Assembly (NCBI GenBank): GCA_905204385.1
Contig: CAJKZL010000138.1
Location: 1 to 7,537 of the forward strand
Length of the DNA: 7,537 nt
From: an uncultured Odoribacter sp.
Lineage (GTDB): Bacteria; Bacteroidota; Bacteroidia; Bacteroidales; Marinifilaceae
Reading direction: 5' to 3'
How positions within the stretch are numbered: position 1 is the stretch's first letter; each line of letters begins with the position of its first letter. The position numbers were made by a program, and so were the translations under genes. Positions 6,723-7,537 of this stretch are shown here, one piece after another. A model generated the notes under the pieces. The model had not been told where the DNA came from and did no database searches. It saw only the letters and a program-made list of their open reading frames with translations.

Positions 6723-7032
6723 GACTACCAGCACGCCCTTCTATGTGGTGCTTTAATTCATGACGCAGCACACGTGCAATCTCACGGCGCATTCCTTCAT
6801 CGTCAAGATAGCCGAATAAACGCATCATACTTCCATAATAAATTACGATCTGTTTTCCCATTTGGTAGCTGTGCAGATATTGGCCTGCAATGTACAAATC
6901 ATTGTTCTGCGCATAGGGGCTTAGCTTTGTCTCTTCTGAGATGATTACACCGCCGTTAAGTCCCTCATAGAACTTTTCCGGTATCTTTTCTGCCTCTTCC
7001 TGCAGGATTTCCTGAAATCTGTCATACTCCAT
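6706..7032 (-). CDS. Small zincin-type metallopeptidase family protein, 3' end replaced
   Basis: The first 105-112 residues of the ORF match the small metallopeptidase family common in Clostridia (Zincin_1/DUF1025-like). The start MEYDRFQEILQEEAEKIP leads to LNGGVIISEET, then DLYIAGQYLHSYQMGKQIVI, YYGSMMRLFG, and the zinc motif HELKHHIEG with His91, Glu92, His95, His96 and Glu98. The family is a minimal peptidase-like protein of about 120-140 residues, mostly of unknown substrate, so nearly all of it is present here. The start at 7032 is supported by AAAGGAAAG at 7039-7047, six bases upstream: a real Shine-Dalgarno sequence, unlike any gene of the left operon. The C-terminus is replaced in frame by a cyclophilin tail (seam about 6690-6722). 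Upstream on the same strand lies a HipA-like gene 133 bases away. The whole ORF would give a 169-residue fusion, which I consider unlikely to be native. Confidence 0.8.
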
Positions 7033-7038
7033 GGCAGT

Positions 7039-7047
7039 CTTTCCTTT
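7039..7047 (-). promoter_or_regulatory. Shine-Dalgarno site of the zincin gene
   Basis: On the - strand, AAAGGAAAG lies six bases before the ATG at 7032. This fixes the start codon and indicates a Firmicute-type translation signal, in contrast to the A/T-rich leaders without Shine-Dalgarno sequence before all genes of the 1-6400 part. Confidence 0.6.
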
Positions 7048-7079
7048 CTGTACTCTGTGCTTTACATCATTACAGATTT

Positions 7080-7108
7080 ATCTTACCGCAGATGTAGAAA
7101 TTAAGCAA
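7080..7108 (-). promoter_or_regulatory. Weak candidate sigma-70-type promoter for the zincin gene
   Basis: On the - strand, TTGCTT (7103-7108) and TAAGAT (7080-7085) are separated by 17 bases. Against the TTGACA/TATAAT consensus there are three and two mismatches. Transcription would begin near 7073, giving a leader of about 40 bases. The match is weak and could be chance in A/T-rich DNA. Confidence 0.25.
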
Positions 7109-7165
7109 GAGATATATGCTGCCGGAAGGTTATTGGAAATGGCTACATTCGCTTTAAATTAGTTC

Positions 7166-7537
7166 TCAAATCAAGTTAATTCGCTCTCGAATCGCATTTA
7201 CAAGAATATTTCTTCTCGAATCTGACAGGTACTCAGACTGGGCAAAAATTGCATCTGCCTCTTCTTCAAACCCATCAAGTGCACTTAGATCTATCCATGA
7301 AAAATCCTTGACCAGATGAATTTGTTCTGCATGCGTTTTCTTAAATGGCTTTCCCTGCAGTGACGGTGCCAGTGGTTTTATACGTGATTCCTGTGTGTTA
7401 TACCAAAGTGACGTTCCACAGTCGAATATTGGCGCTGCCCCAATCCATTCTAGCGTAACTGCGTTTCTTACTAATCCAAAATTATTGAAATGTCGGTCTT
7501 CATTTGCAATAATAAAGTCCAATACAATCATTTTTTC
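7166..7537 (-). CDS. HipA-like kinase domain protein, C-terminal part
   Basis: The gene starts beyond the right edge; 123 residues are visible before the TGA stop at 7166-7168. HipA-family proteins are Ser/Thr kinases. E. coli HipA phosphorylates glutamyl-tRNA synthetase and is the toxin of the HipBA pair, while many Firmicute relatives are of unknown role. The kinase catalytic loop is visible as DFIIANEDRHFNNFGL, where D-R-H (Asp codon 7496-7498) holds the catalytic Asp and N-N the metal-binding Asn. The Mg-binding DFG-like motif follows as APIFDCGTSLW (Asp codon 7421-7423). Both key sites are intact. The ATP-binding N-terminal half and any partner antitoxin gene are out of view. The in-frame ATG at 7531 is internal to the kinase domain, so it is not the start. 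The short C-terminal region after the DFG motif and the wording of the loop fit Clostridial HipA-domain proteins. Toxin function is not shown. Confidence 0.8.
   Translation of the reverse strand, partial: EKMIVLDFIIANEDRHFNNFGLVRNAVTLEWIGAAPIFDCGTSLWYNTQESRIKPLAPSLQGKPFKKTHAEQIHLVKDFSWIDLSALDGFEEEADAIFAQSEYLSDSRRNILVNAIRERINLI

Larger units (their letters stand above)
7031..7162 (+). other. Possible 43-codon ORF or gene remnant between the two - strand genes
   Basis: A + strand frame opens with ATG at 7031, overlapping the start of the zincin gene on the other strand, and stops with TAG at 7160-7162. Its second half, IYLTADVEIKQEIYAAGRLL then E-M-A-T-F-A-L-N, looks like an amphipathic helix of real protein and could be the C-terminal scrap of a deleted gene. 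I do not recognise it. There is no convincing ribosome binding site, and an ORF this short may be chance. It is the only content I can point to in the 133-base gap. Confidence 0.2.

Noticed and set aside
6439..6944. Two overlapping + strand ORFs (6439-6756 and 6519-6944)
   Set aside because: They are antisense to the zincin/cyclophilin ORF, which has clear family motifs. Their own translations show no recognisable domain.
6523..7032. A new bifunctional peptidase-isomerase fusion protein
   Set aside because: The cyclophilin part is only its last third and cannot fold alone, and the two halves look like different phyla. A chimera explains this more simply.
7166..7537. A complete HipBA toxin-antitoxin system
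   Set aside because: Only the C-terminal half of the kinase is in the window. No HipB-like helix-turn-helix gene is visible, and the small zincin downstream is not an antitoxin family.

Overview
The window joins two pieces of DNA that look taxonomically different. Bases 1 to about 6700 look like a Bacteroidales (gut Bacteroidetes) chromosome. The evidence is a SusD C-terminus, a run of lipoproteins with a Cys lipobox followed in several cases by acidic residues, BACON domains, A/T-rich leaders without Shine-Dalgarno sequences, and a Bacteroidetes-style cyclophilin tail. From about 6700 to 7537 the sequence looks like a Firmicute, probably Clostridia/Lachnospiraceae. It carries a small zincin metallopeptidase gene with a clear AAAGGAAAG ribosome binding site, and the C-terminal half of a HipA-like kinase.

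Layout of the left part, all on the + strand and tightly spaced like one operon: the 3' end of a susD-like gene (2-262); a fasciclin-domain lipoprotein (275-907); an unrecognised lipoprotein (978-1505); a secreted M6-family metalloprotease (1509-3850) with Big_2, fibronectin III and Ig/PKD-like C-terminal domains, interrupted by an apparent one-base frameshift near 1707-1721; a small unrecognised lipoprotein (3859-4275); a BACON lipoprotein (4296-5180); and a second BACON lipoprotein with a DUF1566/Lcl-like C-terminal domain (5199-6383). A perfect 10-bp hairpin at 6409-6440 closes the operon. Inferred role: SusD (with a presumed SusC upstream, outside the window) takes up a ligand, the M6 protease cuts protein or glycoprotein, and the surface lipoproteins bind substrate. 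This would be a peptide- or glycoprotein-utilisation locus, not a pure polysaccharide one.

Right part, all on the - strand: one ORF (6523-7032) encodes an N-terminal zincin metallopeptidase of Firmicute type, joined in frame to the last third of a Bacteroidetes cyclophilin. I read it as a chimera of two unrelated genes, with the seam at about 6690-6722. An assembly error in metagenomic data is the likeliest cause, and illegitimate recombination the alternative. Upstream of it lies the HipA-like fragment (7166-7537), which runs off the window end.

I found no CRISPR array, tRNA, rRNA, insertion sequence or convincing new defence system. The features most worth a second look are the chimeric ORF, the frameshift in the protease, and the protease-linked Sus-type operon.
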